A DNA stretch of 64,000 nt from Xestospongia bergquistia (lineage: Eukaryota > Porifera > Demospongiae > Haplosclerida > Petrosiidae): assembly GCA_963965975.1 (NCBI GenBank), contig OZ014411.1, positions 8,619,501 through 8,683,500 of the forward strand. Direction: 5' to 3'. Positions 35,509 to 50,800 of this stretch are shown one piece after another. The notes beneath the pieces were generated by a model, which saw nothing but the letters and a program-made list of their open reading frames with translations, was not told the origin of the DNA and did no database searches. The stretch's first letter is position 1; every line of letters begins with the position of its first letter. The translations under genes and the position numbers were made by a program.

Positions 35509-36343
35509 GTAAATTTACAGATCAGATTAGACAACTAGTTAATTACTGGTACATTTTGTATGAGAGAGAAAGATAATTTGATATAACTTGATATAATATA
35601 TTAAAACTCTGATTACAGAGGGTAATTTACTGTTTGCTTTCTATATTGTGTGACAAAAATCATCTATAATTATTATACACTAGATAAATTTTCTAACTGT
35701 TGGCTTTTAACAGTATAACACTATTGTGTTTCTAACAAATAGTCATTATGTATCTTAATCATTATCTATTGTTAAAGTTAGTTACGCAGTTATAGTCACT
35801 GATCTTGAGAAAATTTGTTTCAAATGACTGAAATCTACTTGGCTGTGAAATGTATGATACATTCATTTAGTCACAGCTTTAATATCCATAGTCATATATA
35901 ATATTGTTTCCCAGATAACTATTACATCAATCAGGATCCAGAACACATATTCACGCATTCTGTATCAATGCAGAATTACTCAATTGTCATAATTAACAAA
36001 GCCCTAGACTAACAAAAATGAAATTAAATTGAATTTTAACCATGAATGACTATCTAATAAAATTTTTCTCCTTCTTTGGAAGTTTTAATTTAATTGACTA
36101 TGATAGTATTTATATTTATCGCCCAAAAAAATCAGATACTACATGTCACAAAAGTCATTGGTTGTAAATATGCATCCTACAGTTGGTCATAATGTAATTT
36201 GCCATATACTTGTCATTTTTATTGTACACATACATGTACATACTAAATACTGTTAGAATAGTCACTATACAGGGAATCCTAATAAATGGTTTTGTAGATA
36301 ACTCAGCACTCAAGAGTATTAATGTTTTATTACTTTTGTAGGA

Positions 36344-38064
36344 ATGAATAACAAACCAACTGTCCTGTCTCCAGCAACACAGGGATCATCCCGACAACCC
36401 CCACCTCTACCACCAAAACCACAGTACAAAAAAAGGTGTTCAGAAAAATCGGAAACATTATCTTCTGAAAGTAAGCCAGTATATGAACTTACTCAAGATT
36501 TTTATGAAGTGGTGAGTCAGGCAAAGTTAAATTCAGAACCTATTCTATTAAACAAATTTGTTGAAAGGGCTAGTCATTTGCCTGTGGCTGTAGCAATGAA
36601 AGAATCATTGTATGGCATTTGTGGGGATTGGTCGCTATTCGAAGGGCAGTTATTGAATATTCATTTTAAAAAGGAGACAGAAGTTGTGTCTGTTCAAATG
36701 GACAGAGGAGCTGAGTACATTGTTCCACTAAACTCTACACTACAATGTAGTATCTTGTATGATCCTTTAACAAATATTGAGTTAGCTAAAACAGGTTTTG
36801 ATTTTCAAACCGTTCTTGATATTATAGAAGCTAAGCCAATGCCTAAAGTAGTTGCTGTCACAGTTGATTGTTCACCAGTGACTAAAGGTGAAATATTGGT
36901 GATCAAGGATGTCCAAATACAAGAGAATGATAGTGAAAAGAAGCGATTACTTTGCTTTTCTGCCAACACAGGAAGTGAGAAATGGCTAAATGAAGATTGT
37001 GGAGGTTGTTTCACAACAGAAGTTGAGTTCATTAAACTTCATCTCTCAGAATTAATTCCTCATGTATCTCTACCAATACAAGCTATTTTCTTTGACTCAA
37101 GAGAGACAGGGATTTCATTACCGTTAAATGTATATGTTGGTCCTTGTATGATAGATCATCATCGCAGAGAGAAATCTATTGTTACTACAGTTAACATGTC
37201 CGAGTGTTTGCAGAAAGAAAGTCCTACTTCTCCGATCATGGAAGTGATTGAGATCTTGCTAATGAACGTAAACATTACTGTGCAGGAAGTGGATGTGTCA
37301 TATATGAAGAAACAAGAATTAGCAAGACAAACAAATCAACTGTTTCAAGAGTTTGTGCCATCACTAGTTGATAGGGTTATAGTTGATCTCTCTCCAACAA
37401 AAAATGCTGTGCAGACAAAGCTCTTTAAAGCAGTTCAAAGTCCTTGGACAAAACAAACACCACAAAATATACTTACTTCACAGTCCAGGCCAATGTACAT
37501 ACCACCACTATTGTTTCAGCAGGCTGCCTATGAAGATAATGAAGTATATGCTTTACCTCAAGGGCAGGAAATAAAAAAAAGTGAAATATTCACCAACCAA
37601 TTGGATGAAGTAATATATGCTTTACCTAAGCAACAAATACTCAAAACAGAATCTATGACAAAGCATTTGCATCAAACAGTACTTCAACAACCACAAGAAT
37701 ATACTCCTTTATCTTTTCCTACAACTGATGCTAAACATTATTACCAAAGCCTCTGCATATCATCAGATTCTTCATTAGAGCCCTGTCCATCTCCAACCCA
37801 GTCCAACTCCAGTAATGTTCTTGATCAAAACATTTCTTCATCATTGCCTCAAATTTCCAATTCTATAGAACATCCAAATATTGCTATGCAGCAATCTGTT
37901 CCTTATGACTATGTCAACTCATCAGTAAACATAGTGCACATGGAGGAGTCAGAGTCTTTGAAGCAACAAGTAGCTAAGTTACTTAAGACTAGCAAAGAAC
38001 TCATGCTTCAAATAATGTCACTAAATAATCAGCTAAATTGTAAGTTGACATTCTCTCATTTCAA

Positions 38065-38097
<33 letters not shown>

Positions 38098-38581
38098 CAA
38101 CATACATTCCCAAATGTCTATACTTTTATAGCTACTGATCATGACATCAGAAATGAAAGATCTTGTTGTAAACTTGTTAGTCGTGGTGATAGCCAAACTT
38201 CTTTAGACACATGCAGTCCTCTGGATTACATAATAGGTATACAAAATCGTCTCGAATTGGCTACTTATAGCTGCAGCAAGGTAGAATAACTAATATTCAC
38301 TCTTAATATCAATGGGATCTTTAATTCAGTTTACATTACACATGCAATGAGGTGAAGACTACTTTCTCCTACCTTAATTTCTACAGGTCTTGCAACTACT
38401 TGATGTACTGGGTATGGGTCAGTACAAAGCAATGTTTGATAAAGAAAAGATCACTGGTTCACTCTTGCTAGACTTGGATGAGTCTATGCTTGAACATGAA
38501 CTGGGAATGGCATCGAAGATACATCGACTGAAAATTATGCGATTATTGGATGGTCGACAAGCCCTCACTGATTTGTATTAA
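36344..38581 (+). CDS. Gene H: proline-rich CABIT-SAM adaptor (GAREM-like), 679 aa
   Basis: Exons are 36344-38039, 38132-38280 and 38387-38581, phases 1 and 0, totalling 2040 bp. The ATG follows a splice acceptor by two bases. Features in order: SH3-type PPPLPPKPQ (about residues 20-28), CABIT (about 68-325; KESLYGICGDW, CGGCFTTE), a tail with two YALP repeats and YVNSS (Y-x-N), coiled coil near the exon end, linker, then SAM almost identical to that of G. Between exons 1 and 2 there is a (TA)n tract at 38069-38096. Paralogue of G, with shared conversion-like tracts in CABIT and SAM but diverged tails. Role inferred: tyrosine-kinase adaptor. Confidence 0.88.
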
Positions 38582-41500
38582 CAGTCTTTAGATAATTGTA
38601 ATTAAAATTGTTTTATTTTACTTGTTAATTGTGAGCACATGAACACAGGAAGTTGTTGTAAAATGTTACAACATCACAGTGGGCTGGGTCATTGCACACC
38701 TTCATACAAAACAAAGCATATTAAAAGCTGCCGGTGTCTATTATCTAACATCTAGTTCAAGGCAAAGCCTGAGTATCGAAGAAGAGAAAAGATCTTCTGA
38801 GGGGATAGCTAACTTCTAGTGTGATTGGTGAGTTAATTCACAGATGTCCTCTTAATGACAGGTAGCTTATTCATGCGGAGTAGGCTACTGACGTTTTGTT
38901 ATCTTTATAATGTTTCTTTCTTGGAGCAACCATATAACACTATAATTCAGTAAACCAGGTCTGTGTTTTACAGTGATGTCTCATTGTTTTTAACAGTTAT
39001 TGCATGTGCAGCTGGGTTCTAATTTATATGTACATTCCTTATATTGTCTATAATTATAGAGAGCAGGTCTACTTTTAAGCCAAGAGAGAATTTAGATATT
39101 TAGGAATGACTGCTATATACTACGAGTAATGTTGTCAAGAGTATGCATGCCAGAATTCTGCATATTTTTATTGTTTGTTTTTATCTAAGTTATTGTAAAC
39201 ATAGCTTATATCATATGCTGTTCATCCAGTGACATGATCAATACTAGTTGAAGTAATAGCAAACATTGCTGTCTACTAAGTTGCCATTCATGTGCAGTAG
39301 ATATTTATACACAAGGCATTTTTGCCATTGACACATCATGCATGTAGACTTTATTTATGTCTTTTAGATTTTAGAGCTTTAATTTTAGTCAAATTAAGGT
39401 AGTGTGGGACTGAATTTATTAGTGTATTGTGTGTGACTATCTATAACAAGAATATGATTTGAAATTATAGTTACAATAACATTCCTTTCAGTCTTATGTG
39501 AGAAGTATGTTATTGTCCAGTGTCCTTACTACGACTACATACCTAATAAATCTTGATATCTGGCAAAATGTCTCTCTTTTGATAAAGTCAATTGAATGTG
39601 TATCAAAAGACTACATCAATAAATGTCTCTCTTAAGGCTGTACTGTTTTCATAAAAAATATAAGAATTATTTATGCTAAACTATTATTATTAGCTTTAAG
39701 ATCCACATTGAGAATTACCTGAACTTATATTAACTTTTTTTATCGAGAATAGACCTTGTATAATATGTAGTCATCACTCAATAGATTGAAATAAGATATT
39801 AATTATACTAATTATTATTATGGTATTAGTTTATTATTTACTTTTATAATTGTTCTTTAAGTTCAATTATTTAAATATTTTGTCAAAAAAGTAACAAGTT
39901 TTGAAGTTGAAATCTTTGAATTATACTGGTGTTGTTGTTATTGATTAGTCAACTTTTTCATTGAATGGTATTTTGATGTGTTAAGTCAATGATTATTGAC
40001 AATTTTGTTCAGTCTAAATTTCTTATAGACTAATCTACTATAGTTTCAGAGCTTTTAGTAACTGAAACTGTGTTACTTTTATTTGAATAGTATTATGAAC
40101 ATATTGTTTGTTCCTTTTAACTGAAGGTCATCATTTTGTAGAGCAGAAGTTACTCAGGACATGTGTCAATAGAAAATAGTACAATTTTTATACTATTAAG
40201 TTATGTAAAAGTTAGGAATGTAAAATGTATGGAAGGTTTCTATGCCAAATCGATTTACTAAATTTGATTACGAGATCAGAACTTTATTTCTTTTCAGAAC
40301 TTTATTGCTTATGGGAAAAATTATGAACTGACAATGCTCGTTTGGTTCATAGAATGTAGTATGTCAGCTGTTATATATCATAGCTTACTTAATAATTATA
40401 TGACCAATGATGTAATGTGCATCTATACTTACTAATTTAAATGTCTGTCAATGTGAGTTCATCCACTAGTGATAGCCAGCTTATGTATCTATTATATTTA
40501 TGCCAAAGGAAGCCTAGCATTAAATATAAGCACATTAATGTACTCTGAGCTATAGATATGAAGCCAAATAGTTATCCTGTCATTTATGTACATGTAGATA
40601 CAGTTTATACGTGCTAAGTTGTGAAATATTTCAAGCCTTCACTAACTTCTAATATGGATTATAAATAGATCTTGTCAATATCTACAATCTACATATCTTT
40701 TCATAACCTGCTATCATTTTATAGTTATGATAAAGTCATCTGCTTACTTGTGTGAGGTTTTGTTTAGATAAAGAGCATACAATACAGGCATTGCAATGAT
40801 TTGTAAAGTTGAGTGATTTTATTACAAACCTATGTTATATATTACTACAAGTAAATTCATAGGTCATATTTTATAATACTATACATGTAATGTGCTGATA
40901 TTATGGTGCATATGTTTTTTATTCCCATTAGAATTGTGGGATGTGTTATAGATAGTATTATGAGGACTATACTAACACACTACTTATAATGATTGAGAGG
41001 CATTGCTGACATATCAGTTATGTCAGCAATGCTTGTTGTGGCGTGTCCAGTATAGATAAGAACAATATAAATTAGTGTATTAAATGGAGTTTATAAATGT
41101 AGTGATTATAGTAATCATATTCTCAGTAACATTCACATGAAATCAAGCAAGTATAAAAATCTTGTTGTTGAGAGATACTAAACTAGAGTTTGTACAAGCT
41201 GCCTTGAGTATTGCCTAGTAAATCCTAGTAAATAATTGAAAGATAGATATATATATTACATAATTGTGGTATATATTATATAATTGTACAATGCACAGTG
41301 TATTAGTACTAAAAGTATGTTCAATCGTAAAACTTATTTTTTTCTACTTTCATCATTGCCACTACAAATATAAGATTAAGACAACACTACATGTAGTAAT
41401 ATATCATTTGACCATAGAGAGTATGTATGTGTGGTAGTATTGGCACACATTGACTATAAATCTCTCTATATAAAACCTACACTTGTTTATTGAGCCAATA

Positions 41501-44500
41501 TTTAATTTTGTTTGTGGTTACACGTTGGTTCTCATTGGTAAGAGTTGCCAATTAAGCAAAGTTGCTGGTAAATGTTTTATAAAATTTACTGACCCGTCTT
41601 ACTAGTTTGACAATCAAGGAAGTGCCTGAGTAGTTGGTTTGTAGACATAATTATTAATTTTAACATCAAAGACATTCTAACATCATTAGATTATATACAC
41701 ATGAGTAATTTCATACAATTGATGATAGTATAGAGGAAGCCCAGGTGCATCAGAAAAGTGAGGACATCCTCTATATAATCAGTTTTATGTTTTCTGATAT
41801 TGATGTGGTGTTTAATTAATATAACTTTTTGTGTTGTCTATGCATTTGACAGGTAATGAAGCTTAGTAAAATGCAATATAGTTGTTATGTGCTATAGAGT
41901 CATCGGAGTGATATCGTCATTCCATGCAATGTTAAATAAAGCAAAGAGAGAACTTGATTGTATTAGAAAGTAGTTCTTTAGATATGTATCATAGCATACA
42001 AGTCACAATAGGATATGGAATATTAATGGATGAAATTATATAAACTCATAAATCAAATAATGTATAGTGTAGCTTCATCTAATACATGTATCAATACATG
42101 TATCTATACATAGCTACAAATAAAGATGGCTTTTTGTTAGTTTTTTTTTACTTATTAGAGTTTCACTATTGAAGTCATGACTCCCTCTACTCTAATATAC
42201 TATTTTCATTGTGATAATCAGTAATTTCATTTTATCGACTAGATTTTTATCTTATTATCATTTGTAATTTTACATCTATAAAGTATAAAATTAGTTTAGT
42301 TTTGAGCACCAATCCTGAGAATCTATGCAATATAAATAGCATTATCCATGACCTAAGAGAATGACTTGTCATGAAGGTCAATAGTACAGTATCCTATTAT
42401 CTAAACACAATTGGGAAGTATTAGAGTGTTTATGATTTGAAAACGAGTATTGGCAGGAGATTTTCTGTCATTATGTGCTCTTGACTTGGGCCACTATGTA
42501 AACCATGTTTGCAGACAATAGTATCTCTGTTTTCATCATACTCTTATCTATATGATGATGTGAATCAGACATGCAAATAAAAATCAAATTAACAATTGTA
42601 TGCACTTGACATCATTTTAAGTATGATTGCTATACATACACCTAGTATAATACTACTCTCAGTTACTTATATAAGTTTTGTTTGCATTTCCATGTTACAT
42701 TATGATAAACATTTGGTATTGACATCACAGACTTTTGTTATTGTTATTTGTCTGACTAAATAATTATGTCAATAATGTTTGTGCATATTACATTGTGACT
42801 ATATACAATGCAATAAATGTTATGGAATTTTAAAAACTGTTGAGTATTTTCTTACAATACAAAGGTTGTAATGTTATATTAGTATGGATTATTGATTGGC
42901 TTTGTAGCCAGTGGTTCTACATTTTCCATAAGACAATCAGTCTAAGCAATGGCTGCCTTAGCCATCTCTCTCTCACGTACAGTCTGATGTACTAGTATTC
43001 TTTATTGAGTTATTGTTAAGACATTATTGTTAATTAAGCTAAAATTATGTTAACGTAATAATGTTGATATAGTTAAATCTGTGAGTACATTTGATACGAG
43101 TTGTGGTTTGGAACTGTCTTCATCATATATCATGCCTTTGGCAATAGAGTGGGTGTATTACTCTAGTAGTCTTTAGTGATAGAGTCTTTGACTTAGATAT
43201 ATATGTAATATCTCATTTTGTTTTTTTGTTTGTTTGTTTTATGTAATCTTTTACAAATAGGTAATCCTTTATGGCTTATATATAATAACAACATGTCAGC
43301 TGAAAGTAAATGAGTGTATGTGTTTGAGTTAATATTTATTTGTGCAGTGTTTCATATAATCTCTATGAATTGTCTGGTAGACTGACTGTTGTGCTTGCTA
43401 ACTAAAATACCTTATGTATAATCATTAACTATAGCATTTAGTATGTCCTCTTTGTTTAACATAAATTCAGTTAAGTGATATTATTGTCATTGTGTTAGTA
43501 GTTAATTATCTATTCATTTGTTGGTATTGTTGTGATTGTTGTAGTCAATATTTGTGTTCTTTATAACACTACAAAGTTGTCTGTTGTCATATAATGCAGT
43601 AATGATGATCCCATATAGTGCAAGGACCAAGGCAACTTAGATTTTGTTTTATCAAGCAATTCTTGTTCTTAAAACTGGTTTTATGATCAGGTTATCTAAA
43701 CTAGCCTACCCACTCTCTTGGCCAATTTAGAAATCTTATACCATTTTAGCTGAAATTAAATTATGCTACACCACAAAGTAATTTCTGTTCCTGTTCTTTT
43801 GATAGAAGTGTGCTCAGGTGTGTTTAGATAAGGTTGCCTAGTTACCTGTAGTAGTTACCCTAGTTAATGTTTATGTGGCAAGCCATAAAGTTTATACTCT
43901 TTGGACAGTTAGTTTGTGGCTGCTTGTAGACTGCTGTCTCCAAAGATTTGTAACTATTAGATTGGAGTAATGCCTAATGGAGTAAGTGGTAACTATACCA
44001 CTATAGAGAACATTGCTATCCAAATGTTCATTGATTTATTGGTCTGTCTCTTTTTATTGTCTTAGTTAGTATCTTGAACCATTACAATATTAAATATTGC
44101 TATATTTCTACTTTCTATATAGCTAATATACTTTGTAGTACATTGTTCCTTTTTCACATTATTAATAAGTTTTAATAGAATGAAGTGTAACACTATAATT
44201 GTTTACTTGCTGAGGATATCATATATATGTTTACACACTGAAGATCATATGTGTGTATTGGTTTATGGAAAACGATAGTAAAAAAATTATACACAATAGT
44301 AGTACATATGAATGAATATTTTACTCATAAAGATTTACAACTAAATTATCATTATCAATTGAGTTGACAGACTTCTTGTTCTTTAATCAAATAAAAAGGG
44401 AATCACTAGTTTATAAAAAATCATAAGCAATTTTGAAGCAAAGACAACAAGTATGGGCCTTATCAGATGTGCAAGTAGTATGACTATTTCATCTTTTACT

Positions 44501-44831
44501 ACCTACATGTATCTTTCTTTTTTTTTAAAGCTTTCTACACACTTTCATATTTGACTCTTTCATGTTTGTATCACACATTTTATTTGTTGACATGGTAACC
44601 TTATATACATCAATATACACAATGTCAATTTATTAAAAGGCAAATTTTCCACAAGCTAAAATTATATAAGCACCTTGTTTGTACAAACATTTTACCTGAT
44701 GAATAATTAAAAATATTAATGACGTCTAAATTTTAAAATTATTTTTTATTGATTTTTTTCAATTAATTTTATTAGAGCTTGTCTAGAATATAATATGTTT
44801 ATCTCTTGTTTTTTCTCATTTCAGAATTGCA
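38582..44831. other. 6.2-kb stretch without a recognisable gene
   Basis: I see no CABIT, SAM or other domain-coding exon, and no open frame of note, on either strand. Sequence is AT-rich, with few repeats compared with the left half of the window. Because gene I has a splice acceptor just before its ATG (tttcag at about 44820), part of this stretch may be its 5'UTR intron and promoter. Confidence 0.5.
41000..41032. repeat. Perfect 14-bp hairpin
   Basis: gcattgctgacata (41000-41013) and its exact reverse complement (41019-41032) are separated by five bases. It stands alone in the spacer, with no T-run after it. Confidence 0.8.
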
Positions 44832-47800
44832 ATGATTCCTTCTAAACCTCCTCCTAATCCCAAACCTTATCACCTTAAAAGGAAATCAGATGCTAGCTCA
44901 TCTCCAATGTTGCCAACAAGAAACAAAACAGACCAAGTTGCTGATAAACCTCCTCCTCCAATTACTCCTCCCCCTCCTTATCTTAACAAGCTTCATAAAG
45001 TGTCTTCTAATGATGACTATTATATTGACATGAATGGTACAAATGGTCCTGTTCTACCTCCACGTACTATACTACGGGAATATCCTCATCAAATTGTCAA
45101 TGGTAAAACTTACAATATAACTGTAGCCTTGCTATGTCTTCATATGATATTTCTGGTACTAAGATACTTTATATTTTGTTATGAGAAAAAGTTTCTTTAT
45201 TTTCTCAGAAATTATGTCAGTTGTATTATTAAAGTACTTCTGAAAATTACCTATTCAATACCTTAACTAACATAACATTGTACTAAAGGTATTAGTAATA
45301 TTTTAGTAAAAAAATACAACAATACTAATGCTTTGGACTTTGTGACTAGATTATGTGTATAGTTTATAGGATTTGTTAGGTGGTTGCGTCAATTAATAAA
45401 GCTAACATTTCTGTATCTTTTATCAACTGCTCAGACTACATGATCCAACGTTTGTAGTAACAAATTAAATTATGTTTTTGTAGTTTGTGTCAATAATAAC
45501 TGCCAGAATTGGAAGTTTATTTTGTTATCCTAGAAAAATACTCATGAAATTGTACTAAGCGTGTTTAGAGGATACCTATCTAGAGGATATCTAGATACAT
45601 GGACAACAAATTTAAAAAATGGCTAGAGTTACAATCTTTTTTGATTGTTACATCTAAGTGTTGCTGTGATACTGATAACTGAGGGTTATATTATATACAT
45701 ATATTATCCATTCACTCAAAACTATTAATTATAATACTTAATTTGTATTAAAGTATGTTATATAAATAAATTATGACAGTTTGTCATTTTTCTAGGTTCA
45801 ACTCTTCAAGCATTTATTGATGCTAATACCAAAAACCTCCCTGTTAAAGCTAGTGTAGATACTGGTCTCTATGGTCCAATGTCTGATTCTTCACTCTATC
45901 AAGAGAAAGTGACCTTTCACTTTGAAATGAAAATGAAAGTAGTGACTGGAACTATTGACAAAGCAGGGAGATATTGTATTCCTCTGTGTTCTTCAATCCA
46001 CTTCAGTCTGTTACACAACCCTACAGATAATATTCAACAAGCTATGTTGGGCCATTATTATGAGACTGTGGGTCATATATTAGCTCAACCAGATCAAAAT
46101 AGACCCAAGGTAAGCCATATTATCTGAGTTGATTTGTTGTTTGTTTATATATAGTAAAACTATCTTATCTAATAGTATTCTGTGAAGACTAATTATTATG
46201 TTATCAAATCTAGTGAATTATACCTCTTGAGATCTTATTTGTTCAAATGCAACAACAAGAAGCATTAATGAAAGATCACATTGAAATGTATATTAATTAT
46301 CAGCTTTAGATTTAGGGAAAAGCCCATAATTACCTCTTTAAGCTGTATTGACAAGTTTTTAATTTTGTAATTTTATTCAACACAATTGACCCAATAACTG
46401 TGGAGACTTGTGAGGCAGTTAGTTATATATGAGGCCATCCTGTTTACAAACATGTGTAATATTGACATGACTAATACAAACTAAGTTTTAATTAGCTAGG
46501 ATGTCAGTGAGCACTTCAACTAAATGCTAATTCTGCTTTACACACACATATACATCACTTTGGCTATGAGTTTCATTGATCGACTGAAACATGACCTTTG
46601 CTTGGTCCTTGAGGATGCAGTTCACTAGAATATACGGAGTACATTGTATTGCTATAATATTCAAAATATTCACTTTCACAATAACAGCTGCATTGTAATA
46701 CTATATAAAATATTTTTATGGGGTCCATGTTTGTATTCTTCAGTTTTACTATTGCAAATCTCTTTATATTATATTTGACACATATCAAAACAGCTGTTAG
46801 CTTATATTAACTTAGGTAATGAATTTACATGATATACATCTGTTTCTTAGTCAGTGATTTTATCATAAAACAAAGTATTAAGTCATATACACATTATGCT
46901 AAAGATTGTAAGATATTATAGAAGATTGATCATTAAAATGAACCTAGTCCTTAATATATGTATTATTACTTCACTTTTTATTTATTACTCATTTGTTTAA
47001 TACTAGGTTGTTTGTGTAACTCGGTCTATTTCTGGAACAAATGCAGAATCATCAGTTCAACATGGTGACATCTTACTTGTTAGTCCACGTGTGCATACAA
47101 GGACATTTAAACAAGGCAAATTCCTCAAATGTATTCATGCTACAACAGGCGAAGTCAAGATGCTACATGAAAACTGCTTGGGTGGTTTTACAACTCAACC
47201 AGACAGTATCAAAATGCTTCTTAAAGATTTCTGGGGTCACAAATACTGCCCTATACCACTCAAAGTTGTAGTGCATCATTCTTTACCGCAAGTTGTGTTA
47301 CCACAATGCATCGTCATGACATTAACAAATGAAGTTTGGGAGGACTCAATTATTGCTACTCACGAAGCCTCCAACTACAATGCAATCTCCAAAACTGACC
47401 CAACATACAATACCCATACATTACGCATACTAAAAGACGTAGGAATATTAGTAGTCACTGACAACACAGAGGATGAAGCTGAATATATTTTACAGTTACG
47501 TCAACAAACACATGACCTTTTTACTGAGTTTACTTTGAGTCGAGTCCATCAACACTTATTTGTTGATGACCCAGTGTGGCCTAACTTTGAGGAGGTACAA
47601 TCTATGTTCTATAAGAACGTTTTATTTGATACTCCTCGTGAGTTTGTTCAATTAAAAAAACCTGACTTTGCATTTAAAGCTTTCAAACGTCAAAAGTCAT
47701 TGAAAGCACACAGTCTTGTAGACGTTGACAAATCTGAAGGAGATAGAGTGTCACCAAATTCGATAGAAAATAAGCAAACAACGAGTGAGTACAGCGAGGT

Positions 47801-50800
47801 TCGAATAAGAACAAGATCTAGTGGACCCAACTCAGATTATGCCTTACTCTCTCATACCAATCCACAGGTATGTTTTCTGTCATAAGTTGAGACTATTTAT
47901 TGTAGTATTTATATATATTTAATGTATTCATTTACATGTAGTTGCTGTGTATTTGGTATTGATGATATAGTTTTCTATTCTGTGTTGTATGAGTCATAAT
48001 TAATATTGCAATGATAGGAGTGACTTTGTTAGGAACACATTCAACTAAATGTACAGGTGATACTACACTCTAGGGTTTAAGAAAGTTTGATCAGAATGTT
48101 TTGACATAAACTAGATACCATAGTTTGCCGCATGATAAAGGAATAGTGATATAATAGCTTTTGAATGTATATGCATGTCTGTATAATCCTTGTTTGACTC
48201 TACTGTGTATTGGTAATGACTATATAAGTTTTTGTTGTCCGTTATTATAATATAATTGAATTTGTAATATGCCTTATTTGTCATGGACATTATGATGTCA
48301 TAGCTTTCAGTGGATTAGTATGGGTATTTCCTGATTAATATGTACATGTACAAATACTGGAACTGCTAATGTACCAAATTGCATTTTCAGATTCCTTTTA
48401 AATTCTGATTGAAGATTTTTATTATGTTGTATTGAAGTATTGACATTTTCAATAACATCGTGACAATTATTAAGTGCTAAGTTTTACATTGGAGAAACAT
48501 TTTTAGAAGGTTTAAACCTTTGAAGCTTTGATCAGTCATATATGTTCTCAATTTGTGCAGTTAAAATTCATTGGCTTATCCAACAAAAATAAATTCAGGA
48601 CATGTACATGTAAATAAAATTACAAAGTATAGCATGTTTTCTTTCGTTAACTATCACTACATTAATAGAAATTACATCTTAATAGTTATCCCACATGTAG
48701 CACTACTTACGTAATGAAACTATAATTATAAAGAAGACCTAGTGTTAGCACTACTTACATAATGAAACTATAATTATAAAGAAGACCTAGTGTTAGCACT
48801 ACTTACATAATGAAACTATAATTATAAAGAAGACCTAGTGTCATGAGGCTAATGGTTGTTTAAAGGTCATATTTTGAACAACATTCACTTATTGAATGCT
48901 ATGTCAATATAACAATATATAATTTGTTTATGTAGAAGTGTGCATGTACTCATTTCATACATGTGTGGTGAAAATACTTAAATGTTTTAGGAACTTGGTG
49001 AAAGTGAGCCTTTCTTTATTATTCATGATGGAGTGGAAGTAATACCTGATGTTGCTAGACTACTTCATGAAGTTAACACTGCCAACAGACAGATGATGAT
49101 ACATGTAGAAGGACTCAGAGGTCAGTGTATTCATAATATGTCAATAATGGGCCTAATCATAGTTTCTGTAGTTCCCCTAATAATTTGTGACATCATATTT
49201 TAACTGAACAAATTTTAGATTTTATTTAGAAAGTTCAAACAGTAAAATCTTAAGATTAAAACATTAATTAATTTACAATGTTAGTTTCACATTTGAGTGT
49301 GTTAGACTTTTAACAGCTAACAAGTAGAATGTGATTACTAGAATGTAAAAAAGCAATGTATAGCCAGCTTAGAAGAAGAGTTTGATCAGCCACACCCATA
49401 AACATGGTAAACAAATACTATGTGCTTCAGCAGTTCATGTATGGAGTGTGGCTTCTTTGTATTCATAACTTGAATATAGTTAAAGAACCACTTACATTTA
49501 TTATATAATATCTAGCTAATGTTGCTTGTTATACATGTACATATCATACTTGTATTAAATATTTATGCTATTATTTTTCCTGTTAGCTGAAGTTGAGGGA
49601 TTGAAGTTGGACTTAAGACAGACCAAGACAATTATGGGTGCTATGAAAAGAGGTAAATTATTTTAAAATGTTACAAAGATTGAAGTACTGCTTTTTTAAA
49701 TTTTAATACACAGATACTTGTTGTAAATTATTATATTACAAAAAGTTGTAATTTAGTAGTGTTGTTTTAGTATGGTAAATTAGTTTTAGTTATTGTTAAC
49801 TAAAACAACACTATAATTTAGGGGTTTAATATTACTATTCATTATATAATCTAAGATATTAAACAACGTGGGTGGTCCACTACAGTGGCACATTACCCAT
49901 ATTAGATGACAGGATTATTATGTCACTACATTTGTCACTTTTGAGGTAGTGTGTTTACAAATTACAATGTAATACTAAGATTTTAGTGGAAACTGAAGCC
50001 CTATAAAGAGGTGTTACTATCTTATCAATGATGAAGTATTACTTTGAATATGTAAATATTATGGGAAATCAAAAAGATGCCATATTTCTATCCCTGATTC
50101 AATTCAGACTATAAAGTGTGTCATATGTACCAACTAATGGTAGTAATTGTATAAAATATTTAACTTGTAAAGCTCAGAACATGTGTTAAATAAATGATAG
50201 CATAAATAAGAATAAACTTAGACCTACAATTTCAAACTTGTCATCATAACTTTTTACTCAGAGCTCTATGATATGATTGGACGATTGGACTCTGAAGTTG
50301 CTTATTGGAAAGAAAGTATGGATGATTATATATCAGTCGTAAAAAGGGAACCACTTTCTGTGGAAGCTGAAAACAGAGAGATACTTAAAGCATTCACATC
50401 AGCACAGGTTAGTATTCCTATAATGTTCATCATAAGTAATACTGCCATGTTTAGTTTTGCTATTTGACTAACCCTTCATTTTGTGTGGAAGTTACTACTC
50501 CTGAAATTTGTATAGTGTTCTATAAATAGTATCATTCTATTTATAGACTATACTATTGTTGTTTGAAACCCAAGAGTGCCTGACAGTGTCACTGCATGCC
50601 TGTGATTGTACTAGCATGAGCAATTATATTTTGGCATTTGTGGTACTCAATTGATTCATCAACAATACATGCATGTTAAGTATATATATATATATATTTT
50701 ATTTATTTGTGTTTAACCTATGGATAATGCAGCCAACGATTATATCTAGCAATACCACTTGAGGTTGTATCATGTAATCTGCAATGCTATAGTCATCAAT

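Noticed and set aside
45103..45266. Extension of gene I exon 1 to a stop at 45266
   Set aside because: The added residues are hydrophobic, AT-rich intron translation after a GT donor. Homology and phase place the exon end at 45102.
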